From contig CAAGRQ010000054.1 in assembly GCA_900772705.1 (NCBI GenBank), positions 1 to 11,313 of the forward strand: a DNA stretch of 11,313 bases. The letters are read 5' to 3'. The notes under the pieces are model-generated. The model was not told where the DNA came from, did no database searches, and saw only the letters and a program-made list of their open reading frames with translations. A program made the translations under genes and the position numbers. How positions within the stretch are numbered: position 1 is the first letter of the stretch; every line of letters begins with the position of its first letter. Below, in pieces: positions 1-7,087 of this stretch. The stretch comes from Clostridia bacterium (lineage in GTDB: Bacteria > Bacillota > Clostridia > Oscillospirales > Acutalibacteraceae).

Positions 1-10
1 ATGTAGTGTT

Positions 11-39
11 ATTATATAATATATAAAGAATAAATACAA
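11..39 (-). promoter_or_regulatory. Possible leftward promoter, perhaps for dnaA
   Basis: On the minus strand, TTGTAT (39-34) and a perfect TATAAT (16-11) are separated by 17 nt. In Firmicutes with this gene order, dnaA usually lies divergently to the left of rpmH, so a leftward promoter is expected about here. The -35 match is only 3 of 6 and the region is very AT-rich, so chance is quite possible. The target gene is outside the window. Confidence 0.25.
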
Positions 40-46
40 GTTTTTG

Positions 47-76
47 TTGACAAATTACAGGCATTTATAATATAAT
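47..76 (+). promoter_or_regulatory. Sigma-A-type promoter of the rpmH-rnpA operon
   Basis: A perfect -35 hexamer TTGACA (47-52) and a perfect -10 hexamer TATAAT (71-76) are separated by 18 nt. A second, overlapping TATAAT lies at 66-71, but its 13-nt spacing makes it unlikely. Transcription would start near 83 and leave a leader of about 120 nt before rpmH. Such a consensus promoter suits a ribosomal protein operon. Confidence 0.8.
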
Positions 77-93
77 ACTAAGGCTGGTAGTAT

Positions 94-181
94 GTGCATT
101 TGTTTTTAATGCACGAGAAAAGCAATTTTGCCTGTGCTATACCGCACAGAGATTATAAAAGATTAAGACGAGTTTAGTCTT
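94..181 (+). promoter_or_regulatory. Structured rpmH 5' leader with three hairpins
   Basis: Three inverted repeats follow one another in the predicted rpmH leader. Hairpin 1 pairs GTGCATT (94-100) with AATGCAC (108-114) around a 7-nt loop. Hairpin 2 pairs CTGTGC (132-137) with GCACAG (144-149) around a 6-nt loop. Hairpin 3 pairs AAGAC (165-169) with GTCTT (177-181) around a 7-nt loop. None is followed by a U-run, so they are not intrinsic terminators. GCAC at 111-114 could also pair with GTGC at 134-137, which allows an alternative fold. A role in L34 regulation or mRNA stability is inference; no known RNA family was recognised. Confidence 0.45.
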
Positions 182-202
182 TGCGAAAGGTAGTGAAACA
201 GA

Positions 203-337
203 ATGAAAAGAACATTTCAGCCAAAGAAAAGACATGCGCAGAAGGTACACGGCTTCAGAAAGAGAATGTCAACAAAGAACGGCAGAAAGGTACTTGCCCG
301 CCGTCGTGCTAAGGGCAGAAAGTCCCTCTCTTACTAA
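203..337 (+). CDS. rpmH: 50S ribosomal protein L34 (bL34)
   Basis: This 44-codon gene encodes the small, highly basic ribosomal protein L34, which binds 23S rRNA in the large subunit. The protein opens MKRTFQPKKRHAQKVHGFR, continues with RMSTKNGRKVLARRRAKGR and ends SLSY. This matches the nearly invariant L34 pattern over the whole length, and 44 residues is the usual size. The start is fixed by the conserved MKRT opening. An AAAGG ribosome site (186-190) lies 12 nt upstream, slightly far. It is the first gene after the promoter at 47-76 and is followed 23 bp later by rnpA, the usual pairing in bacteria. Identity is essentially certain from sequence. Confidence 0.98.
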   Translation: MKRTFQPKKRHAQKVHGFRKRMSTKNGRKVLARRRAKGRKSLSY

Positions 338-360
338 TCAGAAGAAAAGGAACGGTTTTT

Positions 361-702
361 GTGAAGGATAATACATTAAAGGAAAATAAGGATTTTCGCA
401 GGTTGTATTACAGAGGCAAAAATCAGGCATCTCCCGTTTTAGTGACCTACGCTATGAAAAACAGACGCTCTGACTGTGCTTACGGCATAACCACCGGAAA
501 GAAAATCGGCGGTGCCGTCGAGCGAAACAGAGCCAGAAGAATTATCAGGGTGGCTTACCGCAACCTTGAGGGCAGGATAAACGGAGGCTGGGATTTTGTT
601 TTTGTTGCCAGAAGCAAAACCACAAAGGTCAAGGAGCAAGAGGTTGAAAGAGCGATGCTCAGTCAACTTATCGCAGTCGGTGCAATAAATGAAGAGGCTT
701 AG
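361..702 (+). CDS. rnpA: Ribonuclease P protein component
   Basis: RnpA is the protein subunit of RNase P. It binds the catalytic RNA and the 5' leader of precursor tRNA to promote removal of the leader. The 113-residue product has the usual size. The family signature ERNRARRIIR lies at residues 54-63, in the RNR motif that contacts P RNA. FRRLYYRGK at 12-20 and GWDFVFVARSKT at 76-87 fit the conserved N-terminal and central-strand blocks. The start is GTG, preceded by AAAAGGA (about 346-352), with no better start nearby. The gene follows rpmH by 23 bp and overlaps yidD by 14 bp, so translational coupling is likely. Identity is secure. Confidence 0.96.
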   Translation: MKDNTLKENKDFRRLYYRGKNQASPVLVTYAMKNRRSDCAYGITTGKKIGGAVERNRARRIIRVAYRNLEGRINGGWDFVFVARSKTTKVKEQEVERAMLSQLIAVGAINEEA

Positions 703-952
703 AAACGCTGTAAAAAAGGCGATGATTTTTCTCATTCGTACTTATCAGCTTACTCTATCGCCCAGATTTTCGCACGGTTCGTGCAGATACATTCCCACCT
801 GTTCGCAGTACGCAATAGAGGCTATCGAGATACACGGTATCTTTAAGGGAAGCCTGATGGCACTGGGCAGGATAATGAGATGCAATCCGCTTTTTAAGGG
901 CGGTTTTGACCCCGTTCCGCCAAAGAAAAATAATACAAAAGGAAAAGAATAA
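689..952 (+). CDS. yidD: Membrane protein insertion efficiency factor YidD
   Basis: YidD is a small membrane-associated protein that assists YidC-dependent insertion of inner-membrane proteins. The 87-residue product carries the whole family signature: SCRYIPTCSQYA at 31-42, HG at 49-50, RIMRCNP at 61-67 and GGFDPVP at 71-77, with conserved cysteines C32, C38 and C65. The N-terminus (about 8-24) is basic and amphipathic to hydrophobic, as usual for membrane association. The ATG lies inside the end of rnpA in another frame (14-bp overlap). The stop codon directly abuts the GTG of yidC. This rnpA-yidD-yidC order supports a joint role. The exact biochemical mechanism of the family is not well settled. 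Confidence 0.95.
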   Translation: MKRLRNAVKKAMIFLIRTYQLTLSPRFSHGSCRYIPTCSQYAIEAIEIHGIFKGSLMALGRIMRCNPLFKGGFDPVPPKKNNTKGKE

Positions 953-1939
953 GTGATAGATTTTATTACTACGGCAGCAGCCGTATCTAACGGTATGTCG
1001 GTATTTAAGCCGCTTTACTGGTTATTTGGTAAATGCATGGAGGGTCTGCTCATCGTATTTGATTACAAATACTTTTTGGCACTTATTATATTTACCGTAC
1101 TTACCCGTTTAGTACTCTTTCCATTTAATCTTAAGCAGCAAAAGACCATGGCAAAGACTTCTCGTCTTCAGCCGAAAATTGCTAAGATTCAAAAGAAATA
1201 CGCCAATTCCACAAATCCGCAGGACAGGCAGCGTCAGCAGGAGGAAATCCAGGAGCTTTACTCCCGTGAGGGACACAATCCTATGAATATGGGTTGCGGC
1301 ACAACTGTTTTCCAGATGGTATTTCTTATGGGTATTATCGGTATTATTTACTATCCCATTCAGTATATCATCGGAGTTGACATTGCATCGCAGGCGCAAA
1401 ATATTGCAGATGTTCTCGGCATAAAGTCAAGTTATTTTCAAATTGAACTTTTGCAGAACTTTGATACTTACAGAGATGTGCTCGCAACACAGTTCGGCGA
1501 TATATTCACCGAGGACAAGCTCAACGCTATCGCAGAGTACAGAACTCATATGTATCTTTTCGGAATTGACATGACGCAAATTCCGAGTTTTAAGGATTGG
1601 TCAAACCCGATAATTATAATTCCGATTTTGTGTTTGGTATCCTCTTTTGTATCTACGCTTTTATCCACACAGATTCAGAAGAAGCAGAATCCGGCAGCTG
1701 CGGCTCAGGGTAATCAGATGATGATTATGATGCTGATGATGCCGTTCTTCTCGTTCTATATCTCGTTTAAGGTATCCGCTGCGGTAGGTTTTTATTGGAT
1801 TATTTCAAACCTTGTTGCTATGGTACAGCAACTTGTAATGGCTAAGTTCTTCCCTCCGAAGCGCAATGTTGCCCGTCAGATGATTGAGTCAACGATTGAA
1901 CGCCGTTCGAGAGAAGAAAGCATTAAAAATGTTAAATAA
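953..1939 (+). CDS. yidC: Membrane protein insertase YidC/SpoIIIJ/Oxa1 family
   Basis: This 328-residue integral membrane protein inserts and folds membrane proteins, alone or with SecYEG. The Oxa1-type core is visible: a first segment at about 38-58 holding the essential groove arginine (R52 in LTRLVLFPF), and a charged cytoplasmic hairpin at about 60-115 rich in K, Q and E. Further segments lie at about 117-139, 217-239, 256-273 (Met-rich) and 276-296, followed by a basic C-terminal tail. No Sec signal or lipobox cysteine is seen at the N-terminus, unlike B. subtilis SpoIIIJ. The external loop between the second and third core segments (about 141-216) is long. Translation starts at GTG immediately after the yidD stop, with AAAAGGAAAAG just upstream. 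Confidence 0.94.
   Translation: MIDFITTAAAVSNGMSVFKPLYWLFGKCMEGLLIVFDYKYFLALIIFTVLTRLVLFPFNLKQQKTMAKTSRLQPKIAKIQKKYANSTNPQDRQRQQEEIQELYSREGHNPMNMGCGTTVFQMVFLMGIIGIIYYPIQYIIGVDIASQAQNIADVLGIKSSYFQIELLQNFDTYRDVLATQFGDIFTEDKLNAIAEYRTHMYLFGIDMTQIPSFKDWSNPIIIIPILCLVSSFVSTLLSTQIQKKQNPAAAAQGNQMMIMMLMMPFFSFYISFKVSAAVGFYWIISNLVAMVQQLVMAKFFPPKRNVARQMIESTIERRSREESIKNVK
1661..1669 (+). other. Perfect DnaA-box sequence inside yidC
   Basis: TTATCCACA, the consensus DnaA-binding 9-mer, occurs here in the yidC coding sequence. I found no other perfect copy on reading either strand. An exact 9-mer is expected by chance roughly once per ten windows of this size. Function is therefore unproven, although proximity to the presumed origin makes DnaA binding plausible. 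Confidence 0.3.
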
Positions 1940-1957
1940 ATCGGAGATTTATACAGT

Positions 1958-2866
1958 ATGATTATAGAAAAAATCGGTACCGGCAAGACTTTGGAAGATG
2001 CTCTTGCATCGGCTAAGACGGCACTCGCCGCACCTGCCGACGCAGTAGTTGAGACCAAGGTTTTGGAAACAGGTAAAAAAGGTTTTTTGGGTATAGGCGC
2101 AAAGGACTATAAAGTTTCCGTATCTTATGACGACGGAAAAAAGCCTAAGCAGCCGAAAGCCGAGACCAAGAAGCCTGCCATGACGCCGGCACAAAAGAAA
2201 AAGCCTGCTCCAAAGAAAGCGGTCGAAAAGAAAGAAACCGCTGTCAAAACCGAGCAGAAAAGAGAATATCCCGAGAGTGTAGATTTAGAATATGCAAAGT
2301 CTTATTTTAAGACAATTCTTGAGGGACTCAAAATTAACGAGCCTAAGATTGAGGCTACATACGCAGACGGCGTTGTAACAATGGATCTCGACTGTGACGA
2401 TTACGGTATTGTTATCGGCCACAGAGGCGAAACTCTCGACTCTATTCAGTATCTTCTCTCTCTTGTTATCAAGAAGAGCGCAATGGAATATGTAAGAGTC
2501 GTAATCAATGTGGGCAATTACAGAGAAAAGAGACAGGAAACACTCAGAAATCTCGCAAAGAAGAACGCAGAGTATGTTCTTCGTACAGGCAGAAGGCACA
2601 CCTTTGAGCCTATGAATCCGTATGAAAGAAGAATTATTCATACGGCAATTCAGGAGATTGACGGTGTTGAGAGCCGTTCGGTAGGCTACAACCAGGACAG
2701 AAAGGTTGTTATCGAGCCGGTCGGCGGCGTAAAGCGTTCGGGCGGTAATTATCGCAGAGGCAACAGCGGCAGAAACGCAGCTGTTACCAAGGCTCCGCAG
2801 AACCATACACCAAAGGCTGACAGAGCGGATTTGCCAAAGTTCGGCAAAATCGAAGTAAATAAGTAA
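1958..2866 (+). CDS. jag: Jag/KhpB RNA-binding protein (Jag_N, KH, R3H)
   Basis: Jag (KhpB, also called EloR in streptococci) is a cytoplasmic RNA-binding protein. It pairs with KhpA in several Firmicutes and is linked to cell elongation control. The 302 residues show a Jag_N domain at about 1-57 with the KKGFLGIGAKDY signature (40-51). A Lys/Pro/Ala-rich linker follows at about 60-103. A KH domain lies around 105-185 with the GxxG loop GHRG (154-157). An R3H domain (about 190-254) carries R224...H228 in YERRIIH. A basic Gly/Arg/Asn-rich tail (about 255-302) extends past the R3H domain, making the protein longer than the roughly 208-residue B. subtilis Jag. GGAG (1943-1946) precedes the ATG. 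The gene follows yidC by 18 bp, the normal arrangement. Confidence 0.93.
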   Translation: MIIEKIGTGKTLEDALASAKTALAAPADAVVETKVLETGKKGFLGIGAKDYKVSVSYDDGKKPKQPKAETKKPAMTPAQKKKPAPKKAVEKKETAVKTEQKREYPESVDLEYAKSYFKTILEGLKINEPKIEATYADGVVTMDLDCDDYGIVIGHRGETLDSIQYLLSLVIKKSAMEYVRVVINVGNYREKRQETLRNLAKKNAEYVLRTGRRHTFEPMNPYERRIIHTAIQEIDGVESRSVGYNQDRKVVIEPVGGVKRSGGNYRRGNSGRNAAVTKAPQNHTPKADRADLPKFGKIEVNK

Positions 2867-2877
2867 AATTAAATATA

Positions 2878-2912
2878 ATGATTTAAGCAAGAGATTTCAC
2901 TTGTTTTATCAT
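2878..2912 (+). other. Weak hairpin in the jag-mnmE gap
   Basis: ATGAT (2878-2882) and CAAG (2888-2891) can pair with CTTG (2900-2903) and ATCAT (2908-2912), with an imperfect AT-rich middle and an 8-nt loop. No clean U-run follows, so it is at best a weak or partial terminator. It may mark a boundary between the jag and mnmE transcription units. No convincing promoter was found in the gap (2867-3016). Confidence 0.25.
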
Positions 2913-3016
2913 TGTATAAATATTTTAGCAGGTGAAAGATGCAGTGTAATGATTTGGGCAAGTTCCCTTTTCATTGCTTTGCATCTTTAGTTTTTAGCGG
3001 AAAGAGAGTGAGTGAT

Positions 3017-4378
3017 ATGTCGACCGTTGCAGCCGTTGCAACAGGAAATGCTCCGGGCGGAATAGGCGTAATAAGAATAAGCGGAGACAAAGCCGTTGAG
3101 ATTGCAAGCAAGGTTTTTCGTCCCATGGATAAAACAAGCCTTTGCGATTTGCCGGGTTACAGAGCAAAGTTCGGCAATGTCATAATAAACGGCGAGGAGA
3201 GCGACAACGCAGTGGCGCTCGTTTTCAGAGCACCCAAGTCATACACGGGCGAGGATGTTGTGGAAATCAGTGTTCACGGCGGTCTACTTATAGTGCAAAA
3301 AACTTTGCAGGCGGTGCTTGATGCAGGTGCAAAACCGGCGGGCGCAGGTGAATTTACAAAGCGTGCGTTCTTAAACGGAAAGATGGATTTGACTCAGGCG
3401 GAATCGGTTGCCGATTTAATTTGTGCACAGGGTGAGGCTGCTGTAAAGGCTTCGTTTAACGCACTTCAGGGCAGTTTGAGTAAAAAAATCAAGGGCGTGC
3501 TTGATGTAATTCTTGATTTGTCGGCGCTGATGTGTGCGTGGGTGGATTACCCCGACGAGGAAATTCCCGAACTCGAGGAAACCGAACTGCTTAAAAAACT
3601 GAATTTTTGCAAGGATGAACTTGACGAACTGCTGGAAAACTACGATAACGGTCAGGCGATTATCGACGGAGTGGATACTGTTATTGTGGGTATGCCGAAT
3701 GTCGGAAAAAGCAGTCTTATGAATATGCTTGTCGGACGGGATAAGAGCATCGTTACTCACATTGAGGGCACTACAAGAGATATAGTTGAGGACAGCGTTC
3801 GTCTCGGCAATCTTGTTTTGCATTTGCGTGACACGGCAGGGCTGAGAGAGAGCGACGACCTTGTGGAAAATATCGGAATAGACAAAGCATATAAGGCACT
3901 CGACGAGGCACAGCTGGTGCTTGCGGTTTTTGATTATGCAAAGCCGATTCGTGAAAAGGACGAGGATTTGATTAACAGAGCGTCGGGCAAAAATTCCGTT
4001 GCCGTTATAAACAAGGTCGATTTGGAAAAAAGGCTTGACACGGAAAAAATAGAAGCCGCCTTTGCAAAAACCGTTTATATAAGCGCAAAAAACAACGAGG
4101 GCTTGAGCGAGCTTGAAAAAGCGGTTGAGGAGTTGCTCGGGGTCGAAAATTTTGACACGGGTGCGCCGATGCTTGCAAATATGAGACAGCGACAGAACTG
4201 CCAAAACGCAAGGGAGAATATCGCTTCTGCCATAGACAGCGTTAATATGGGTATGACCTATGATGCAATAAACGTTATGTGCGACTGTGCCGCAGACGAG
4301 TTGTTGTCGCTCACGGGCGAAAAGGCTACGGAGCAGGTGGTTAATAATATTTTCAGCAAATTCTGCGTTGGAAAATAA
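3017..4378 (+). CDS. mnmE: tRNA modification GTPase MnmE (TrmE)
   Basis: MnmE works with MnmG to add the carboxymethylaminomethyl (or aminomethyl) group at C5 of wobble U34 in certain tRNAs, using GTP and a folate one-carbon donor. From this start the protein has 453 residues, the family norm. It shows an N-terminal folate-binding domain opening MSTVAAVATG with GGIGVIRISG (14-23). The G domain has G1 GMPNVGKS (225-232), G2 GTTRD (251-255), G3 DTAG (272-275) and G4 NKVD (332-335). The C-terminal CVGK (450-453) holds the catalytic-region cysteine C450. The frame stays open upstream to an ATG at 2939 (26 extra codons) with a closely spaced AGGTGA. A GTG at 3008 is also possible. Family alignment favours 3017, though its ribosome site (GGAAAG) is weak. 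Confidence 0.93.
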   Translation: MSTVAAVATGNAPGGIGVIRISGDKAVEIASKVFRPMDKTSLCDLPGYRAKFGNVIINGEESDNAVALVFRAPKSYTGEDVVEISVHGGLLIVQKTLQAVLDAGAKPAGAGEFTKRAFLNGKMDLTQAESVADLICAQGEAAVKASFNALQGSLSKKIKGVLDVILDLSALMCAWVDYPDEEIPELEETELLKKLNFCKDELDELLENYDNGQAIIDGVDTVIVGMPNVGKSSLMNMLVGRDKSIVTHIEGTTRDIVEDSVRLGNLVLHLRDTAGLRESDDLVENIGIDKAYKALDEAQLVLAVFDYAKPIREKDEDLINRASGKNSVAVINKVDLEKRLDTEKIEAAFAKTVYISAKNNEGLSELEKAVEELLGVENFDTGAPMLANMRQRQNCQNARENIASAIDSVNMGMTYDAINVMCDCAADELLSLTGEKATEQVVNNIFSKFCVGK

Positions 4379-4414
4379 AAGTAAAATTATGTTCGGTTAC
4401 TAAGGAGAACGAGT

Positions 4415-6289
4415 ATGGAATATTTTGCGGGAGAATATGATGTAATAGTTATCGGCGCAGGTCACGCCGGAATAGAAGCGGCACTTGCATCGGCAAGGCT
4501 CGGAGCGAAAACCGCAGTGTTTACCATAAACCTTGATTGGGTGGGAAATATGCCGTGCAATCCGTCAATCGGCGGTACGAGCAAAGGCCATTTGGTTAGA
4601 GAAATCGATGCGCTTGGCGGTGAAATGGGCAAGGCGGCAGACAAATATTCGCTTCAGTCAAGAATGCTCAATATGGGCAAAGGTCCTGCCGTTCATTCCC
4701 TGCGTGCTCAAATTGACAGGAGAGAATATTCCGCAGGAATGAAACACACGCTTGAACTCACCGACAACCTTGAAATCAGGCAGGGCGAGATTGTTAATCT
4801 TTATAAGGACGGTGACGAGTGGGTTGCCGTAACAAAACTTGAGGCTGTTTTCAGGGCAAAGGCTGTTATCCTTGCGACGGGCACATTTTTGGGCGGCAGG
4901 GTTTACATAGGCGATGTAAGTTATTCGAGCGGACCGGACGGAATGTTTCCGGCAAACGAATTGAGCAAGGCTCTTTACAAGCTTAACATTCCGCTTCGCA
5001 GATTTAAGACGGGAACGCCGAGCAGAGTAAACAGAAGAAGTATTGACTTTTCCGAACTTGATGTTCAGGAGGGCGACAAACTTACCGTTCCTTTTTCCTT
5101 TGAAACAAAGGAGCGACCGAAAAATAAGGTTGTTTGCCATATAACATATTCAAACGAAAAAACGAAACAGATAATTTTAGACAATCTCCACCGCTCTCCG
5201 ATGTACAGCGGAAAGATTGAGGGAAAAGGCCCGAGATACTGTCCGAGTTTTGAGGATAAAATTGTTCGCTTTTCCGACAAGGAGAGGCATCAACTATTTA
5301 TTGAGCCGTGCGGAGAAAATACCGAGGAGATGTATTTGCAGGGACTCAGTTCGTCACTGCCCGAGGATGTTCAGCTTGATTTTATTCATACGATTAAGGG
5401 TTTGGAAAATGCGCAGGTTATGCGTGCCGCCTACGCTATCGAGTATGATTGCGTTGACCCGACAGCATTAAAGGCAACGCTTGAATTTCACGATTTAGAG
5501 GGACTTTACGGAGCGGGACAGTTTAACGGCTCAAGCGGATATGAGGAAGCGGCGGCTCAGGGTTTGGTTGCAGGAATTAATGCGGCGCTTAAAATTAAGG
5601 GAGAGGAGCCGTTGATTCTCGACCGTGGCTCATCATATATCGGAACGCTTATTGACGATTTGATTACAAAGGGTTGCACCGACCCATACAGAATGATGAC
5701 GGGCAGGAGCGAGTACCGTTTGGTTTTAAGGCAGGACAATGCAGACATTCGCCTGACTCCTATCGGACACAAAATCGGATTAATTTCCGATGAAAGATAT
5801 GATGCTTTTTTGCACAAGCAGGAGCAAATAAAAAAAGAACTTGCCAGAGTAAAGTCGTTATCAATTCCGATTACCGATGATTTGCAAAAAATGCTGCGTG
5901 AAAAAGGTACGGCAGAACTAAAGACGGGTTGTAAAATGATTGAACTGCTAAGGCGACCGCAGATAACATACGAGGATTTGAAACCGTTTGATTCGACTCG
6001 TGAAGATTTGCCCTATGAAGTTTTTGAGCAGGTGGAAATCAGTGTGAAGTACGAGGGTTATATCAAAAAGCAGGAAGCGCAGATTAAAGAAATGCGACGC
6101 CTTGAGGCAAAGAGAATTCCCGAGGATATAGATTATTCGACCTTAAAGGGATTGCGACTTGAGGCGATAGAAAAACTTTCGGCAGTCAGACCGCAAAATC
6201 TAGGTCAGGCAGGAAGAATCAGCGGAGTAAACCCTGCCGATGTTACGGCGCTCAATATCATATTGGAGAGTATGAAAAATGATAGATAA
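4415..6289 (+). CDS. mnmG: tRNA uridine-5-carboxymethylaminomethyl synthesis enzyme MnmG (GidA)
   Basis: MnmG is the FAD-dependent partner of MnmE in the U34 modification complex. The 624 residues match the usual length. The dinucleotide-binding motif GAGHAG is at 14-19. The block MPCNPSIGG (46-54) contains C48, and GPRYCPSFEDKI contains C276; these correspond to the two functionally important cysteines known from E. coli (C47, C277). GQFNGSSGYEEAAAQG (368-383) is the second FAD-contacting block, and TDPYRMMTGRSEYR (422-435) is also typical. The C-terminal helical region that binds MnmE ends RISGVNPADVTALNIIL. A strong AAGGAG (4402-4407) sits 7 nt before the ATG. mnmG follows mnmE by 36 bp and overlaps rsmG by 11 bp. 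Confidence 0.97.
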   Translation: MEYFAGEYDVIVIGAGHAGIEAALASARLGAKTAVFTINLDWVGNMPCNPSIGGTSKGHLVREIDALGGEMGKAADKYSLQSRMLNMGKGPAVHSLRAQIDRREYSAGMKHTLELTDNLEIRQGEIVNLYKDGDEWVAVTKLEAVFRAKAVILATGTFLGGRVYIGDVSYSSGPDGMFPANELSKALYKLNIPLRRFKTGTPSRVNRRSIDFSELDVQEGDKLTVPFSFETKERPKNKVVCHITYSNEKTKQIILDNLHRSPMYSGKIEGKGPRYCPSFEDKIVRFSDKERHQLFIEPCGENTEEMYLQGLSSSLPEDVQLDFIHTIKGLENAQVMRAAYAIEYDCVDPTALKATLEFHDLEGLYGAGQFNGSSGYEEAAAQGLVAGINAALKIKGEEPLILDRGSSYIGTLIDDLITKGCTDPYRMMTGRSEYRLVLRQDNADIRLTPIGHKIGLISDERYDAFLHKQEQIKKELARVKSLSIPITDDLQKMLREKGTAELKTGCKMIELLRRPQITYEDLKPFDSTREDLPYEVFEQVEISVKYEGYIKKQEAQIKEMRRLEAKRIPEDIDYSTLKGLRLEAIEKLSAVRPQNLGQAGRISGVNPADVTALNIILESMKNDR

Positions 6290-6983
6290 GGTTAGATTTT
6301 CAAATTTATGCGAGCAAAACGGAATACTGCTAGATGATGTTATGCTTGAGCGTTTTGACACATATGCAAGACTGCTTGTTGAGTGGAATGAGAAGATGAA
6401 CCTGACCGCAATAACCGAGCCGAAGGAAATTGAGTTAAAGCATTTTCTTGACAGTCTTATGCTTGTAAAATATTACGATTTGCAAAATGTGAGCAAGGCT
6501 ATTGATGTAGGCGCAGGTGCAGGCTTCCCCTCTATGCCGATTTTGATATATAAACCGGAAATACAGTTCACTTTGTTGGACAGTCTTAACAAAAGATTAA
6601 CATTCTTGTCTGTGGTTAATAACGAGCTTGGACTTAATGCAAACCTCGTTCATTCTCGTGCAGAAGTCTCAGGACAAGACGAAAATTACAGAGAAAAGTT
6701 CGATTTGGCGACGGCGAGAGCGGTTGCTCCAATGAATGTGCTGTCGGAATATTGTATTCCCTTTGTTAAAGAAGGCGGTGCATTCGTTGCACTTAAAGGA
6801 AGTAATGATGATGTCAGTGAGGCGAGCAACGCTATTGAGGTGCTCGGCGGCAGACTTGAAAGCAATATTTCGTATGAACTTGGCGGCACCGAGCCACGCA
6901 CAATAGCGGTGGTAAGAAAAATATCGCAAACACCGACACAATACCCCAGAAAGTCTAAGAAAATTTCTACTAAACCCTTGTAA
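6279..6983 (+). CDS. rsmG: 16S rRNA (guanine-N7) methyltransferase RsmG (GidB)
   Basis: RsmG transfers a methyl group from S-adenosylmethionine to N7 of G527 (E. coli numbering) in the 530 loop of 16S rRNA. Loss of the enzyme gives low-level streptomycin resistance in several bacteria. The 234-residue product has the family block NLTAITEPKEIELKHFLDSL (41-60). The SAM-binding glycine loop is DVGAGAGFPSMP (76-87 region); most relatives have G-I-P where this has S-M-P. RAEV (127-130) and ARAVAPM (146-152) follow. The C-terminus YPRKSKKISTKPL fits the conserved end. The ATG lies within the last codons of mnmG, so translation is probably coupled. A terminator follows 24 bp after the stop. Confidence 0.95.
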   Translation: MIDKVRFSNLCEQNGILLDDVMLERFDTYARLLVEWNEKMNLTAITEPKEIELKHFLDSLMLVKYYDLQNVSKAIDVGAGAGFPSMPILIYKPEIQFTLLDSLNKRLTFLSVVNNELGLNANLVHSRAEVSGQDENYREKFDLATARAVAPMNVLSEYCIPFVKEGGAFVALKGSNDDVSEASNAIEVLGGRLESNISYELGGTEPRTIAVVRKISQTPTQYPRKSKKISTKPL

Positions 6984-7007
6984 TAAAAGGCTTTTTGACG
7001 AAAGATG

Positions 7008-7042
7008 AGGATTTCTCACGATGAGAAATCCTTTATTTTTTT
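7008..7042 (+). terminator. Intrinsic terminator after rsmG
   Basis: AGGATTTCTCA (7008-7018) pairs perfectly with TGAGAAATCCT (7022-7032) around a 3-nt CGA loop, giving an 11-bp stem. TTATTTTTTT follows directly. This is a clear rho-independent terminator. It ends the upstream tRNA/rRNA modification unit and separates noc from it. Confidence 0.92.
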
Positions 7043-7051
7043 CAATGTTTA

Positions 7052-7060
7052 TGATAATAT
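7052..7060 (+). promoter_or_regulatory. Possible extended -10 promoter element of noc
   Basis: TGATAATAT reads as an extended -10 (TG, one base, then TAATAT with 4 of 6 consensus matches). No good -35 is seen; 17 nt upstream is only TTTATT in the terminator U-run. noc must have its own promoter after the terminator at 7008-7042, and this is the best candidate. It would give a start near 7066 and a short leader carrying AAAGGAGAGG (7071-7080). Confidence 0.35.
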
Positions 7061-7087
7061 ATATTTAGTCAAAGGAGAGGACAAGCT

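Noticed and set aside
194..199. TGAAAC before rpmH as a parS half-site
   Set aside because: Only one half is present. Such 6-mers are expected several times by chance, as also at 4739 and 5099.
1..202. oriC within the window
   Set aside because: The stretch is AT-rich and in the right neighbourhood, but contains no DnaA box. The origin core more likely lies further left, beside dnaA.
2285..2890. 201-codon open frame on the minus strand inside jag
   Set aside because: It is antisense to the conserved KH and R3H domains and resembles no protein family I recognise.
3416..4204. 262-codon open frame on the minus strand inside mnmE
   Set aside because: It lies wholly antisense to a clear MnmE GTPase. 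Its product is compositionally odd, has no recognisable domain, and no ribosome site or promoter supports it.
4540..4556. GGGAAAT resembling half of a Noc-binding site
   Set aside because: The other half of ATTTCCCGGGAAAT is absent and the bases encode conserved MnmG residues.
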